Source: Bacteroides sp. An322
Lineage (GTDB): Bacteria; Bacteroidota; Bacteroidia; Bacteroidales; Bacteroidaceae
DNA length: 64,000 nucleotides
Assembly: GCF_002161765.1 (NCBI RefSeq)
Contig: NZ_NFIN01000008.1
Location: forward strand, 1 to 64,000
Direction of reading: 5' to 3'
Within the stretch, counting starts at the first letter, position 1; every line of letters begins with the position of its first letter. Shown here piece by piece: positions 24,301-34,562 of this stretch. The position numbers and the translations under genes are program-made. The notes below the pieces were generated by a model that did not search any database, was not told the origin of the DNA, and was given only the letters and a program-made list of their open reading frames with translations.

Positions 24301-25782
24301 TTAATGTATGAGTTGTGAAATAATAGGTTCTACACTGGCATTGATAACATCGCTGACCCACCAAGGAGCAAGACCCAGTCCGGCTACGGCTGCGATGAGG
24401 CAGATAACGGCGAGGCGTTCGTCCCAAGTAGCGTCGGTCAGTTTCAGGTGTTCGGGGTTCTGGCAAGTGCCATACAATATCTTTCCGACAACACGCAGGA
24501 TGTAGACCGCGGTAATTACGATACTGGTGGTAGCGATGATGGTGCAAGCACGGTGGAATACATCGGTATGTTCGAATGAGCCGACGAATACGGTCATTTC
24601 GGCGATGAATCCACTCAAGCCCGGTAATCCGAGGTTGGCAAGACCGGCAATCACATAACCTACTGCCAAGAAAGGCATGATTTTCATCAAGCCGCTCAAT
24701 TGGCGGATGTCACGGGTGTGGGTACGTCCGTAAATCATACCGATGAGGGCAAAGAAGAGGGCGGTCATCAAACCGTGGCTCAACATTTGCAGGATAGCAC
24801 CGGTAGAGCTGACACGTGTCATCATCAGCAAAGCGAAGAGCACCAGTCCGCAGTGGCTTACTGACGAGTAGGCGTTGATGTATTTCAAGTCGGTCTGAAC
24901 TACGGCGCTGAATGCTCCGTAAACGACTGAGATAGTAGTCAACACCAAGAAGAAGTCGCCCCAGATAGCGGCACCGGTAGGCATCAGATACATTGCAACA
25001 CGGAAGCATCCGTAACCTCCTAATTTCATCAATACGCCGGCATGAAGCATAGATACGGCAGTAGGCGCCGAAGCGTGACCGTCGGGGCTCCATGTGTGGA
25101 AGGGGAACAAAGCACCCAATACGCCGAATCCCAAGAAAGCCATCGGGAAGAAGATTTGCTGGTATTCGGTCGGGATTTTCAGTTTCGCGATTTCAAGCAC
25201 GTTCATGGTTTCGGCTCCGGCACCGTAGAAGATACCCAAGATACCGATGAGCAGGAATGCCGAGCCACCCATCAACATCAGGGTCAGCTTCATGGCAGAA
25301 TATTCTTTTCTGCCGCTTCCCCATACACCGATAAGGAGGTACATCGGAATCAAAGCCACCTCGTAGAACATAAACATGGTGAACAAGTCGGTAGAAATAA
25401 AGAATCCGAATACACCGGTACTTAGCAGGGTGAACCACATAAAGTATTCCTTGGTGAGCGGTTTCAGCTTCCAGGAAGCGAACGTTCCGGTGAACACGAT
25501 AATAGCACTCAGCAGCAGCATGACGACAGAGATGCCGTCGACTCCTACCGAGTAAGCAATGTGCAGCGGGGCATACCAAACGATGCTGTCAGTGAAAAGC
25601 ATTTCTTCGGTAGCGCCTCCGTTGCGGAGTCCGATATAAGAAACGGTGAGGTATGCGGCAAGAACCAGCAAGACGCTGGAGCCTGCTACCATCACTCCTC
25701 TTACCTGATTCAGGTTGCGGGCAATCCACAAGCCGAGCAACATCAGCAGAGGAACTAATACGAAAAGACTTAATATATTCAT
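24301..25782 (-). CDS. nuoM: NADH-quinone oxidoreductase subunit M
   Basis: This antiporter-like subunit has 493 residues and about 14 transmembrane helices. E141 is in [11 protein letters not shown] (TM5) and K253 in [11 protein letters not shown]. The TM7 lysine that is usual in NuoM (E. coli K234, in FAVKMP) is replaced: the matching stretch reads [14 protein letters not shown], with Leu222 at that place. His229 follows. The rest of the family pattern is intact and the gene is full length. The leading gap to nuoL (77 bp) is unusually long for this operon. Confidence 0.95.
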   Translation of the reverse strand: MNILSLFVLVPLLMLLGLWIARNLNQVRGVMVAGSSVLLVLAAYLTVSYIGLRNGGATEEMLFTDSIVWYAPLHIAYSVGVDGISVVMLLLSAIIVFTGTFASWKLKPLTKEYFMWFTLLSTGVFGFFISTDLFTMFMFYEVALIPMYLLIGVWGSGRKEYSAMKLTLMLMGGSAFLLIGILGIFYGAGAETMNVLEIAKLKIPTEYQQIFFPMAFLGFGVLGALFPFHTWSPDGHASAPTAVSMLHAGVLMKLGGYGCFRVAMYLMPTGAAIWGDFFLVLTTISVVYGAFSAVVQTDLKYINAYSSVSHCGLVLFALLMMTRVSSTGAILQMLSHGLMTALFFALIGMIYGRTHTRDIRQLSGLMKIMPFLAVGYVIAGLANLGLPGLSGFIAEMTVFVGSFEHTDVFHRACTIIATTSIVITAVYILRVVGKILYGTCQNPEHLKLTDATWDERLAVICLIAAVAGLGLAPWWVSDVINASVEPIISQLIH

Positions 25783-25789
25783 TTTGTAT

Positions 25790-25823
25790 TCAATTAATAG
25801 TTAACAATTAATAGTTAATAGCG
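25790..25823. repeat. AT-rich repeat between nuoL and nuoM
   Basis: Two copies of AATTAATAGTTAA-like words lie in the 77-bp gap. They belong to the same word family as the inverted repeats at 18294 and 49437, but no full hairpin is seen here. Confidence 0.5.
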
Positions 25824-25859
25824 ATTTTATGACATTTGACATAGCGTTCGTTATCCCTA

Positions 25860-27752
25860 TTAATTGAGCAAAAGTATAATTGACAGCACAATGATACCGC
25901 CCAAGAACCACATGGTGTAGCTCTGGATTTTACCATTCTGGATGGGTTGTGCAGCTTCTCCGGAAGCGTTGGTGCTCCATGCCATGAAGTTCATGAACTG
26001 GTCGATGACATGACGGTCGAACCAAGCCAACGGGGTAGAGATGCAACGGAAGATAATCTTATGGGTTACGAACAACCAGATTTCGTCCATGTAGAAACGC
26101 TTGTAAGCCGCACGGTGCAGGGTTGCGAAGCGTTTTGCCAACATGTCAGCAACGGGTTGTTTGTCGCGTGCATACATCCAGGTTGCCAAAGCAATGGCAA
26201 TCAGGGCTACTACGATGCTGGTAACAGCCACTTGGGTGTTCAGGTGGATGTCGTAAGCATGTCCGTTAGCCGAAATGAAGTGTCCGAACGGGAGAATCCA
26301 ACCGCAGACAATGGTAATGGCTGCCAATACCATCAGCGGGAAAGTCATTGACAACGGACTTTCGTGCGGTGTGTGATGCTTGTGCAATTCTTTGTTTTCA
26401 GTTCCCCAGAAGATGCCGTAGTACAGACGGAACATGTAGAATGCGGTCATACCGGCAATGATGGTCATAATCCATCCCATAACCGGACTGAACTGGAAGC
26501 AGGCTGTCAGGATTTCGTCTTTCGAGAAGAAACCGGAGAACGGAGGAATACCTGCAATCGCCAGACAGGCAATGAGGAAGGTGATGTGGGTGATAGGCAT
26601 GTACTTGCGCAGACCGCCCATGGTAGACATTTCGTTGCTATGAACGGCGTGGATAATACATCCGGCACCGAGGAACAACAATGCCTTGAACATAGCGTGG
26701 GTGAACAAGTGGAACATACCAGCCATATAGCCCAGTCCGCCTTCGTGCGGGTCGGCAGTGGTGCAAACGCCCAAAGCTACCATCATGAAACCAATCTGAG
26801 AAATGGTAGAGAAGGCAAGCACACGCTTGATGTCGCTCTGCGCACACGCTACAGATGCCGCATAGAAAGCGGTGAACGCGCCTACGTAAGCTACCAAATG
26901 CAGGGTTTCAGGCGCATAGCCGATGAACAACGGGAACATGCGGGCTACCAAATACACACCAGCAACGACCATGGTTGCGGCATGGATGAGGGCACTGACA
27001 GGAGTCGGGCCTTCCATTGCATCGGGCAACCAGATGTGCAGCGGGAACATGGCACTCTTACCGGCACCACCGATGAACATCAGGCCAAGTGCCAACGGCA
27101 ACAACATGCCGCATTTCATCAGTTGTTCTTGTTCGGGAGTGAACGTAAAGGTTCCCATATAGAAACCGTAAATCAAGATACCGATGAGGAAGCCCAAATC
27201 GGCGAAGCGGGTAACGATGAATGCTTTCTTGCTGGCTGCAATGGCTTCGGGTTTTGTGTAGTAGAAGCCGATGAGTAAGTAAGAAGACACACCCACCAAT
27301 TCCCAGAATACATACATCTGGAAGATGTTGGTGGCGAGCACCAGCCCTAACATAGAGAACGAGAAGAGCGACAGGAACGCATAGTAGCGTTGGAAGCCGA
27401 CTTCACCTTTCATGTAGCCGAATGAATAAATGTGCACCATCAGGCTGACGGTAGAGATAACTACCAACATCATAACGGAAATCGGGTCGAGCAAGATTCC
27501 CATGTCGATGTGCAGCGAGGTGTTGAACGGCAGCCATTGGAAGTTCCAAGGCATCAACGTTTCGAAAACTCCTTCAGCCGTGCGCGGGGCTGTGAAGTAT
27601 TCGTAAGCAGTGAGGTAGCTCAGGAAGGTCACTCCCGTTAACGACAGTGTACCGATGAGCCCTGCCACGCGATGTTTCATGTACATGCCCGCCAGCCCCA
27701 ATATCAGGAAGCTCAGAACGGGTAGCGCGAGTATCAGAATTGTATATTCCAT
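25860..27752 (-). CDS. nuoL: NADH-quinone oxidoreductase subunit L
   Basis: This largest antiporter-like subunit has 630 residues with about 16 transmembrane helices, including the C-terminal part that forms the lateral helix along the membrane arm. E151 is in VFWELVGVSSYLLIG and K232 in GGAGKSAMFPLHIWLPDAM, both as in the family. GPTPVSALIHAATMV is the classical signature. The C-terminus has a long amphipathic stretch and a final membrane anchor. Nuo order and spacing put it between nuoK and nuoM. Confidence 0.96.
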   Translation of the reverse strand: MEYTILILALPVLSFLILGLAGMYMKHRVAGLIGTLSLTGVTFLSYLTAYEYFTAPRTAEGVFETLMPWNFQWLPFNTSLHIDMGILLDPISVMMLVVISTVSLMVHIYSFGYMKGEVGFQRYYAFLSLFSFSMLGLVLATNIFQMYVFWELVGVSSYLLIGFYYTKPEAIAASKKAFIVTRFADLGFLIGILIYGFYMGTFTFTPEQEQLMKCGMLLPLALGLMFIGGAGKSAMFPLHIWLPDAMEGPTPVSALIHAATMVVAGVYLVARMFPLFIGYAPETLHLVAYVGAFTAFYAASVACAQSDIKRVLAFSTISQIGFMMVALGVCTTADPHEGGLGYMAGMFHLFTHAMFKALLFLGAGCIIHAVHSNEMSTMGGLRKYMPITHITFLIACLAIAGIPPFSGFFSKDEILTACFQFSPVMGWIMTIIAGMTAFYMFRLYYGIFWGTENKELHKHHTPHESPLSMTFPLMVLAAITIVCGWILPFGHFISANGHAYDIHLNTQVAVTSIVVALIAIALATWMYARDKQPVADMLAKRFATLHRAAYKRFYMDEIWLFVTHKIIFRCISTPLAWFDRHVIDQFMNFMAWSTNASGEAAQPIQNGKIQSYTMWFLGGIIVLSIILLLN

Positions 27753-27771
27753 AATCGATAAAATGTTTTAG

Positions 27772-28083
27772 TTATCCTTTCAGGTCGGTGATGTCATCGG
27801 TAAGGATTTGTTTCACATTGCGGTACACATTAATAATAATGGCAATCGCTACAGCAGTTTCGGCTGCGGCGATGGCAATGCCGAACAAAGTGAAGAAGTG
27901 TCCTTCCAGTTGTCCCGGGAAAAGATAACGGTTGAATACGGCAAAGTTAATGTTCGTTGCGTTCAGCATGAGCTCAACGGAAATGAGCAGTGCCAGCAGG
28001 TTTTTGCGGGTAAAGAATCCGTAAATTCCACAAAACATCATGATGGTACTGATAACCAGGTAATGTATTACATGTATTTCCAT
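27772..28083 (-). CDS. nuoK: NADH-quinone oxidoreductase subunit K
   Basis: The 103-residue protein has three transmembrane helices. E37 in LLISVELMLNATN and E75 in IAAAETAVAIAI correspond to the two buried glutamates of the family (E. coli E36 and E72). The frame opens 12 codons earlier, but MEIHVIHY at 28083 is the natural start. It lies 16 bp after nuoJ. Confidence 0.95.
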   Translation of the reverse strand: MEIHVIHYLVISTIMMFCGIYGFFTRKNLLALLISVELMLNATNINFAVFNRYLFPGQLEGHFFTLFGIAIAAAETAVAIAIIINVYRNVKQILTDDITDLKG

Positions 28084-28099
28084 AAATCTAATCCTCCAG

Positions 28100-28627
28100 T
28101 TATTTTTCCTTCCGTGCAATCAGGATACCACCGATCATACATGCTAACAGCAATACGCTGACAACCTCGAAAGGCAATACAAATTGATATTTCTCAGTTC
28201 CGATGAGTGCCAAGCCTACCTCGCGTGAAGGAAGTTCTTCGCCCAGCGGGATGGCGTTGAGGGCAAATCCGTTAGTGAACAGCAGAAGCAGAACCAACGC
28301 AGCTCCCACTACAGTAGTGGCAAGCACGCTGAAGAGTTTGGCTTTGCTGACTTTGTATCTCATGTCTTTGTCCGAACGGGTCAAGGCGATGGAGAACACA
28401 TACAAGACGATGATACCTCCGGCGTAAACCATCAGCTGGACTGCACCCAAAAAGGTATAGCCAAGCATGAAGAAGACAGCCGCAGTTCCGAAAAGGACAA
28501 ACAGCAAGTAGGTAGCCGCACGCAGAAGCTTGCCCGTTGTTACGGCAAGTACAGAGCAGAGCGCAATGGCTGCAGCTACTACGTAGAATACGATATTCTG
28601 AAATGATAATAGTTCCATTATTTCCAT
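28100..28627 (-). CDS. nuoJ: NADH-quinone oxidoreductase subunit J
   Basis: The 175-residue protein has five hydrophobic helices. TYTFLGAVQLMVYAGGI is the conserved TM3 segment, which holds a pi-bulge in known structures. FEVVSVLLLACMIGGILIARKEK ends the protein. A second ATG lies three codons in (28618). It sits 10 bp downstream of nuoI. Confidence 0.95.
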   Translation of the reverse strand: MEIMELLSFQNIVFYVVAAAIALCSVLAVTTGKLLRAATYLLFVLFGTAAVFFMLGYTFLGAVQLMVYAGGIIVLYVFSIALTRSDKDMRYKVSKAKLFSVLATTVVGAALVLLLLFTNGFALNAIPLGEELPSREVGLALIGTEKYQFVLPFEVVSVLLLACMIGGILIARKEK

Positions 28628-28637
28628 GTCCTATTGA

Positions 28638-29105
28638 TTATTTAGCGAGGGTTGAACCTTCGTGGTTAAGGGTCAGGACGAGTTTGTCTTTCTTGAACAC
28701 CGCGTTCTCGAAGTCGTTGCAGAATTCGATGGCGTTGTGCGGGCAAGCGTTTACGCACAGGTTGCAGAACATGCACGAGCCCAAATTGTACTCATACTTG
28801 ACCAATACTTTTTTCTTTTTCCCGTCGGCATCTTCACGCATTTCGGTGGTGAGCTTAATGGTGCCGTTCGGACAATTCATCTGACACAGCCCGCACGCGA
28901 TGCAGTGGTGATGATTCTCTTCATCGTGAATCATGGTCAACCGTGCGCGATGGCGTTCGGGGACGTGTAGCGTGGTATGGCGGTTTTCAGGATACTGTTC
29001 GGTCACTTTCGGTTCCAAGAATACTTTCATTGAAGTACGCAGACCTACCAGCAGGCTTTTCAGTCCTGAAGCATACCCTTTTATATAGTCGCTGAAACTT
29101 TCCAT
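28638..29105 (-). CDS. nuoI: NADH-quinone oxidoreductase subunit I
   Basis: This peripheral-arm subunit carries clusters N6a and N6b, which pass electrons to NuoB. The 155 residues contain two CX2CX2CX3CP motifs. C68, C71, C74 and C78 lie in HHCIACGLCQMNCPN, and C111, C114, C117 and C121 in CMFCNLCVNACPHNAIEF. The N-terminus begins with an amphipathic helix for membrane contact. The gene lies 12 bp after nuoH. Confidence 0.95.
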   Translation of the reverse strand: MESFSDYIKGYASGLKSLLVGLRTSMKVFLEPKVTEQYPENRHTTLHVPERHRARLTMIHDEENHHHCIACGLCQMNCPNGTIKLTTEMREDADGKKKKVLVKYEYNLGSCMFCNLCVNACPHNAIEFCNDFENAVFKKDKLVLTLNHEGSTLAK

Positions 29106-29117
29106 TGTTATATTAGA

Positions 29118-30218
29118 TTAAAAAACGAGTCCATAAACTTTGCAAACTGCCATTACCAGCAATACTACCAGTGACAGCGGCATGATGTATTTCCATTCCA
29201 AGGTCAGTACCTGGTCGATACGCAGACGGGGATATGTCCAGCGAATCCACATCAGCAGGAATACCACGAAGAAGGTCTTGCCCAAGAACCAGACGATGCC
29301 CGGAATGTAGTCCATTACAGCATTGAAACCGTCAAGCCCCGCAATGTGCAGCGGCATCCAGCCTCCCAAGAAGAGGGTAGTGGCGATTCCGGCTGTGATG
29401 AACAAGTTCAGGTATTCTGCCAAATAGAAGAATCCGAAGTGCATACCCGAATATTCGGTATGGTAACCGGCTGTCAATTCTTGTTCGGCTTCAGCCAAGT
29501 CGAACGGACCGCGGTTGGCTTCGGCATTTCCGGCAATCAGGTAGATGATGAATGCCACAATGGCAACGATGTGTCCCTTGAAGATGTTCCAGCCGTTGGC
29601 TTGTCCCATCACGATTTCGTGGATGTCCATCGTTCCGCTCAACATTACCATAGTCAGTACGGTAATACCGATAGAGATTTCGTAGCTGATGAGCATCGCA
29701 CCGCTTCGTACGGCACCGATTAAGGTATATTTGCTGTTACTACTCCATCCGGCAAGCAGAATACCCAAAATGCCGATGGAAGAGGCAGCTAACACAAAAA
29801 GAATACCGATGTTCATGTGCAGGATTTCCCCGCCGTTGTGCCAAGGCAGGCAGGAGAAAGTCAGGATAGAAGCTAAGATGACTAAGAACGGTGCCAGAGC
29901 GTACAAGAACTGGTCGGCATTCTTCAGCTTGAAGACTTCCTTAATCAAAATCTTGATAACGTCGGCAGGCACTTGCAGTAATCCGCCCTTGCCTCCTACA
30001 CGGTTCGGACCGATACGGCACTGGAAAGCCGCACAGACCTTACGTTCCATATAAATAAGGATGATGGCAAGCACGGCATACAATACCATAATGATAACGC
30101 CTACAACGACACATTCCAAGAAAATGGCAAGTCCTTCGGGCATCACGCTGCACAAGGCGGAGTGAATCAGTTCCCAAAGCGGTTGCAGGTTATAATAATC
30201 TAAAAATGCTTGGTTCAT
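29118..30218 (-). CDS. nuoH: NADH-quinone oxidoreductase subunit H
   Basis: This membrane subunit, with NuoB and NuoD, forms the quinone site and entry to the E-channel. It has 366 residues with about eight helices. [17 protein letters not shown] and [25 protein letters not shown] are the two family signatures; the latter usually reads R-PFDLxEAExELVAGYxTEY. The acidic residues of the cytoplasmic loops are retained. Confidence 0.95.
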   Translation of the reverse strand: MNQAFLDYYNLQPLWELIHSALCSVMPEGLAIFLECVVVGVIIMVLYAVLAIILIYMERKVCAAFQCRIGPNRVGGKGGLLQVPADVIKILIKEVFKLKNADQFLYALAPFLVILASILTFSCLPWHNGGEILHMNIGILFVLAASSIGILGILLAGWSSNSKYTLIGAVRSGAMLISYEISIGITVLTMVMLSGTMDIHEIVMGQANGWNIFKGHIVAIVAFIIYLIAGNAEANRGPFDLAEAEQELTAGYHTEYSGMHFGFFYLAEYLNLFITAGIATTLFLGGWMPLHIAGLDGFNAVMDYIPGIVWFLGKTFFVVFLLMWIRWTYPRLRIDQVLTLEWKYIMPLSLVVLLVMAVCKVYGLVF

Positions 30219-30256
30219 ATTTGTAATACTTAATTTTGAACGTTGTTTCTTCTTTT

Positions 30257-31873
30257 TTACCGGTCGATATCCGGAATCACAAAGTCAGCCGAAGCACCGA
30301 TAGCAATCAAGTCGGCAAATTTCCAACCGCGGCACATCGTGTCCATGGCTTGTACTAATGGCAAGCCGGTAGAGCGGAAGTGCATACGGTAAGGAGTCTT
30401 GTCTCCGTGGCTTTCAATCATAACGCCGAACTCGCCACGGCTTGATTCAACCGCTGAGGTCCAGATGCCTTCAGGCAATTTGATGATAGGCTTGGTCTTT
30501 ACGCGGAATTCGCCTTCCGGAATGTTGTCGATAAGCTGTTCGATGATGCGGCATGATTCCATGATTTCGTCCATACGAACCATGTAGCGGGCGAACGTAT
30601 CGCATTCGTTGTAAGTGATTTGACGGAAATCCACCTTGTCATACAATCCGTATGGATGACGCTTGCGCACATCGTTTGCCCAACCGGTAGCACGTCCTGT
30701 GCCTCCGGTACATCCCAGTGAAATGGCGTCTTCTTTCGACAAGATTCCTACGCCTTTCATACGGGTTTCGGCAATGACGTTGCCGGTGAAGATGTCGTGG
30801 TAATCCTTGATGACGCTGCGCAGGTGCTTGATGAATTCTTTCACTTTCTGGCAGAAAGTAGGATGGATATCGTCTTGCACACCGCCAATGACATTGTAAT
30901 GTTGGATAAGGCGTCCGCCGGTAGTCTCTTCGAAGATGTTGAGTACCATTTCTCTTTCGCGGAACCCGTAGAAGAACGGTGTCATGGCACCCATATCCAA
31001 TACCAAGCAAGAATAGAACAGCAAGTGCGAGTCAATACGTTGCAACTCGTCCATGATGGTACGGATGTATTTCGCGCGGTCGGATATTTCGATACCTGCA
31101 GCCTGTTCGATACACGTACACAGCGCATGGCGGCTCTGGTGTGCGCTCAGGTAATCCAGACGGTCGGTCATGCCCAGAGTCTGCGGATAAGTCAGGCTTT
31201 CGTTCATTTTCTCGATACCGCGGTGGATATAGCCCAAAATCGGGTCAACCTTCTTAACAAATTCACCGTCGAGGGCGATGCGCATACGTAACGCACCGTG
31301 GGTAGACGGGTGTTGAGGACCCATGCTTACTACGAAGTCGTTGTCATCGAATACCTTGTTGTCGAAGCCTTGCAGGGTGCCGTCGGGCAGCAAGCGGTAT
31401 TCTTTGGTAATGTCCGCATTGATTTCGTTGTCCATACGCAGCGGATTCGACTTCATGTCGTAATCTTTACGGAGTGGCCAGCCAATCCAGTCTTCACGCA
31501 AGAAGAGGCGGCGCATGTCGGGATGTCCTTCGAAGAGGATACCGAAGAAGTCGTATGCTTCGCGTTCTTTGATAAGAGCGGTTTTCCACAAGTCGCTCAC
31601 TGTGGGCAATACAGGCCGTTCGCGGTCTGTAGTTGCTGTCCGTACAGCGATGGTGTCGCCAGTCTTGGTTGATTCTAAGAAGTAAACAGCTCCCAATCCT
31701 TCTTCACCCCAGTCCATACCTACGATTTCACGCAGGAAGTCCATCGGGCTTTGCGGATCGTTGCGCAAACCTTCCATTACTTTACGGAACTCGCTGAGTG
31801 GCAATTTGATTACTCCGGCATTTCCCGGACACACTTCAGCTCCTTGTATTTTCAGTACGTCTTCACGTTTCAT
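30257..31873 (-). CDS. nuoCD: NADH-quinone oxidoreductase subunit C/D fusion
   Basis: One 538-residue protein contains a NuoC domain (residues about 1-150, including [20 protein letters not shown] and [11 protein letters not shown]). A NuoD domain follows from about 168 ([34 protein letters not shown], ending [11 protein letters not shown]). NuoD binds quinone together with NuoB. This fusion also occurs in E. coli but is not universal. Start and stop overlap nuoB by the ATGA sequence, a sign of translational coupling. Confidence 0.96.
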   Translation of the reverse strand: MKREDVLKIQGAEVCPGNAGVIKLPLSEFRKVMEGLRNDPQSPMDFLREIVGMDWGEEGLGAVYFLESTKTGDTIAVRTATTDRERPVLPTVSDLWKTALIKEREAYDFFGILFEGHPDMRRLFLREDWIGWPLRKDYDMKSNPLRMDNEINADITKEYRLLPDGTLQGFDNKVFDDNDFVVSMGPQHPSTHGALRMRIALDGEFVKKVDPILGYIHRGIEKMNESLTYPQTLGMTDRLDYLSAHQSRHALCTCIEQAAGIEISDRAKYIRTIMDELQRIDSHLLFYSCLVLDMGAMTPFFYGFREREMVLNIFEETTGGRLIQHYNVIGGVQDDIHPTFCQKVKEFIKHLRSVIKDYHDIFTGNVIAETRMKGVGILSKEDAISLGCTGGTGRATGWANDVRKRHPYGLYDKVDFRQITYNECDTFARYMVRMDEIMESCRIIEQLIDNIPEGEFRVKTKPIIKLPEGIWTSAVESSRGEFGVMIESHGDKTPYRMHFRSTGLPLVQAMDTMCRGWKFADLIAIGASADFVIPDIDR

Positions 31874-32493
31874 TGTTCACCTCCTTTCGCCTTTTCGGTC
31901 TCGTTTTCTGTCCCTTCGTCATGAGCGTGGCTACGGTTAACGCCGCCCAAATAACGTTCTACTTTCATTTTACGCTGCAATTGCATCAATCCGTAATAGA
32001 AAGCTTCGGGACGCGGAGGACAACCGGGGATGTAGACATCAACGGGGATTACCTTGTCGATACCGTTGACCACATTGTAGGATTTGATGAACGGACCTCC
32101 AGAAATGGTACATCCGCCTACTGCCACAACGTACTTCGGTTCAGCCATCTGATCGTACAGACGTTTCATAACCGGTGCGGTACGGTAGGTAATGGTTCCC
32201 ATAACCACCAATACGTCAGCCTGACGGGGAGAGTTACGCGTTACTTCGAATCCGAAGCGCGCCATGTCGTAACGGGCTGCGCCTAATGCCATAAATTCGA
32301 TGGCACAGCAGCTGGTTCCCAACAGAAGCCCCCATACGGAATTGCTTCGTCCCCAGTTAATCAGCTCGTCGAAAGTGGTCAGAATGACACCTGCTCCGTC
32401 TTGATTCACTTGCTGTACGAGGCGTTCCAAGTAATCGTTGTTCTTGAACTCGTCGTACTTCATTGAGCGGATTTTCGGCTTTTTCATTTCCAT
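31870..32493 (-). CDS. nuoB: NADH-quinone oxidoreductase subunit B
   Basis: This subunit holds the terminal cluster N2. With the start at 32493 it has 207 residues, with C62 and C63 in [10 protein letters not shown]128 in VGGCTISGG and C158 in [12 protein letters not shown], all four N2 ligands. The frame extends 23 codons further upstream, into nuoA, but [10 protein letters not shown] fits family length. It overlaps nuoA by 10 bp and nuoCD by 4 bp. Confidence 0.95.
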   Translation of the reverse strand: MEMKKPKIRSMKYDEFKNNDYLERLVQQVNQDGAGVILTTFDELINWGRSNSVWGLLLGTSCCAIEFMALGAARYDMARFGFEVTRNSPRQADVLVVMGTITYRTAPVMKRLYDQMAEPKYVVAVGGCTISGGPFIKSYNVVNGIDKVIPVDVYIPGCPPRPEAFYYGLMQLQRKMKVERYLGGVNRSHAHDEGTENETEKAKGGEQ

Positions 32494-32834
32494 TCCAACG
32501 CTCCTTTCCGCCAAGCGTAAGCCAGGCCTAAGATTAATACTAACAAGAAGAATGACACACACACTAATGCATACGCACCGACTTCATTCACAACATTCGC
32601 CCACGGGAATAAGAATACGGTCTCGATGTCGAACATCAGGAACAGAATGGCAAACAGGTAATAGCCTGCCTTAAACTGCACCCACGACTGTCCGCGCGTC
32701 GGGATACCGCACTCATACGGCTCGCCCTTCTGAGGGTTAAACGAGCGTGGCGCGATTAGTTTTGAAATGGTCAGTGCCGCTACCACCAGCACAACAGCTG
32801 TTAAGATAGCAACAACTAAAAACGTGAAAAACAT
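32484..32834 (-). CDS. nuoA: NADH-quinone oxidoreductase subunit A
   Basis: The first gene of the operon encodes 116 residues with three hydrophobic helices. [13 protein letters not shown] contains the conserved cysteine loop. [20 protein letters not shown] carries the membrane-embedded acidic pair (FDIE). It is preceded by a leader of about 160 nt and a perfect -7 box. Confidence 0.95.
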   Translation of the reverse strand: MFFTFLVVAILTAVVLVVAALTISKLIAPRSFNPQKGEPYECGIPTRGQSWVQFKAGYYLFAILFLMFDIETVFLFPWANVVNEVGAYALVCVSFFLLVLILGLAYAWRKGALEWK

Positions 32835-33007
32835 ATATATAATTGATATTTAGTGATATATCTATTCTTGCGTTATCAGAAAACATTGGCGAGAAGGTAT
32901 ATAACAACCTGGCTCTTATCATAGATAGGATAAGAGGAAAAATAGGTATTAGCATGAGGCTTGTCCGTTTTTTCATTGCTGCCAGTTCTGAAAACGGGAC
33001 AAAGATA
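32835..33007 (-). promoter_or_regulatory. Promoter and long leader of the nuo operon
   Basis: Minus-strand TATCTTTG (33007-33000) is a perfect -7 box; the -33 position is weak. The transcript would carry about 160 nt before nuoA. This leader contains a stem CTCTTATC/GATAAGAG near 32920-32940. It also holds an in-frame short reading frame from 32976 that runs into nuoA out of phase (MKKRTSLMLIPIF). No protein is claimed for it. Confidence 0.55.
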
Positions 33008-33086
33008 CATATTTATTTTTAATAAGCAGGGTGCACGATGCGATAAAAAATAAAAGATTTTAAGAATAATAGTATGAAAATTAGTA

Positions 33087-33140
33087 AATGAGCATTATCA
33101 GTGAGAATACAGTTGGGTAAACTTCTTGATAATGCTCATT
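33087..33140. terminator. Hairpin downstream of trkA
   Basis: Perfect 14-bp arms, AATGAGCATTATCA (33087-33100) and TGATAATGCTCATT (33127-33140), lie about 80 bp beyond the trkA stop on the minus strand. The following T-rich tract is interrupted, so termination efficiency is uncertain. Confidence 0.6.
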
Positions 33141-33221
33141 ACTAGCTGATATTTAGTTTTAGAGGCATTGTGGTGAGATGTTGAATTTTTACATATATTT
33201 ATTATTATGTATTTGAGCGGA

Positions 33222-34562
33222 TCAGTTAAAGAATTTTTCTAATTTTTTGATCATCATATTCAAGCAGAATACTACAACATGGTCATTTTCTTGAATGGTT
33301 GTATTACCTGTAACGAGGATACCTTCGCCATTACGTATTAACCCTCCGATTGTCGCACCTTTAGGTAGTCCGGCGTCTTTAACTTGGGTGCGGGTGATAC
33401 GTGCGCCAGCCTTGACGGTAAATTCGGCTACATCTGCATTGGCAAAGGTCAGGCATTTTACATTGGATACATCTGCGTCTAGCATCATTTGGTAGATATG
33501 GCTTGCTGCGATGAATTTTTTATTGATGACACAGCCGATATCCATGCTTTCTGCCATACTGATGTAATCTATATTTTCGACTTCAGCTACGGTTTTGCTG
33601 ACTCCTAATCGTTTTGCAGCAAGACATGCCAGAATATTGGTCTCAGAGCTTCCGGTTAATGCAACGAAAGCTTCTGTGTTTTGGATTCCTTCTTCAGTTA
33701 ATAAGTCTAAATCACGTCCGTCTCCGTTGATGATCATAACTTTGTCATCTACCAATTCCGTTAGGCGGTTGCAACGGTTGAAATCGCTTTCGATGATTTT
33801 TGTACGCATGTATTCAGGCATATATTGTACCGTACGTACCGCAATACGGCTTCCTCCCATAATCATAACGTTCCGTACATCGGCATAGTTTTCTTTGCCT
33901 GAAATTTTACGGATATAGGGGATGTATTTTTTTGTTGTAGTGAAATAAACAATATCATTCAGCAGGATGGAATCATCACCTCGAGGGATAATGGTTTCAT
34001 TTCCACGCTTAATGGCTACAATATGGAATGGAATGTTCCGCCCGCCTAATTCATATAAAGGAATGTTTAATATTTCTGCCGTTTCACGCATTTTGGTCCC
34101 TAATAAGACCAAAGCCCCTCCAGCAAATTCCCACCATTGGCGTATCCAACTCATTTTTACAGCATCAACAATGTCTTTGGCTGCCAACATTTCAGGATAA
34201 ATGAGGGAGTGAACGCCCCGTTTGGCAAAAAATTCCTGATATTTGGGGAGTAGGTATTCATAATTGTCTATTCTAGCCACTGTTTTCTTTGCACCTAGTC
34301 CAGAGGCAAGCATACAAGCTGTCATATTTTGACTTTCGTTAGGGGTGACTGCAATGAATAAGTCGGCATTGGCAGTTCCAGCTTCTTTAAGCCCCGAAAT
34401 AGAGGTTGGGGAAATGTTGACCGTCATTAAGTCGAAATTATTCCCTAACTTTCCTAATCTTTCTTCATCTTCATCCATTAAGATGATATCTTGTTTTTCG
34501 TTGGCTAACAATTTGGCTAAATGTGTACCAACAGCTCCTGCTCCTGCAATGATAATTTTCAT
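33222..34562 (-). CDS. trkA: Potassium uptake regulatory protein TrkA
   Basis: This cytoplasmic NAD-binding regulator gates the Trk potassium channel. The 446 residues form two RCK units. The first begins [19 protein letters not shown] (Rossmann GxGxxG), and the second near 230 has [17 protein letters not shown]. Each is followed by a TrkA_C domain, for example near 405 ([11 protein letters not shown]). The ATG overlaps the dxs stop by 4 bp, so it is coupled to dxs. trkH, its membrane partner, is not in the window; the nuo leader begins next on the same strand. Confidence 0.93.
   Translation of the reverse strand: MKIIIAGAGAVGTHLAKLLANEKQDIILMDEDEERLGKLGNNFDLMTVNISPTSISGLKEAGTANADLFIAVTPNESQNMTACMLASGLGAKKTVARIDNYEYLLPKYQEFFAKRGVHSLIYPEMLAAKDIVDAVKMSWIRQWWEFAGGALVLLGTKMRETAEILNIPLYELGGRNIPFHIVAIKRGNETIIPRGDDSILLNDIVYFTTTKKYIPYIRKISGKENYADVRNVMIMGGSRIAVRTVQYMPEYMRTKIIESDFNRCNRLTELVDDKVMIINGDGRDLDLLTEEGIQNTEAFVALTGSSETNILACLAAKRLGVSKTVAEVENIDYISMAESMDIGCVINKKFIAASHIYQMMLDADVSNVKCLTFANADVAEFTVKAGARITRTQVKDAGLPKGATIGGLIRNGEGILVTGNTTIQENDHVVVFCLNMMIKKLEKFFN

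Noticed and set aside
26364-27278. 304-codon open frame on the plus strand
   Set aside because: It lies wholly antisense to nuoL, which has clear family motifs; its translation is His/Gln/Glu-rich and shows no domain.
32737-32976. 79-codon frame overlapping the nuoA start
   Set aside because: It runs out of phase through nuoA, has no family features, and is only noted as part of the leader.
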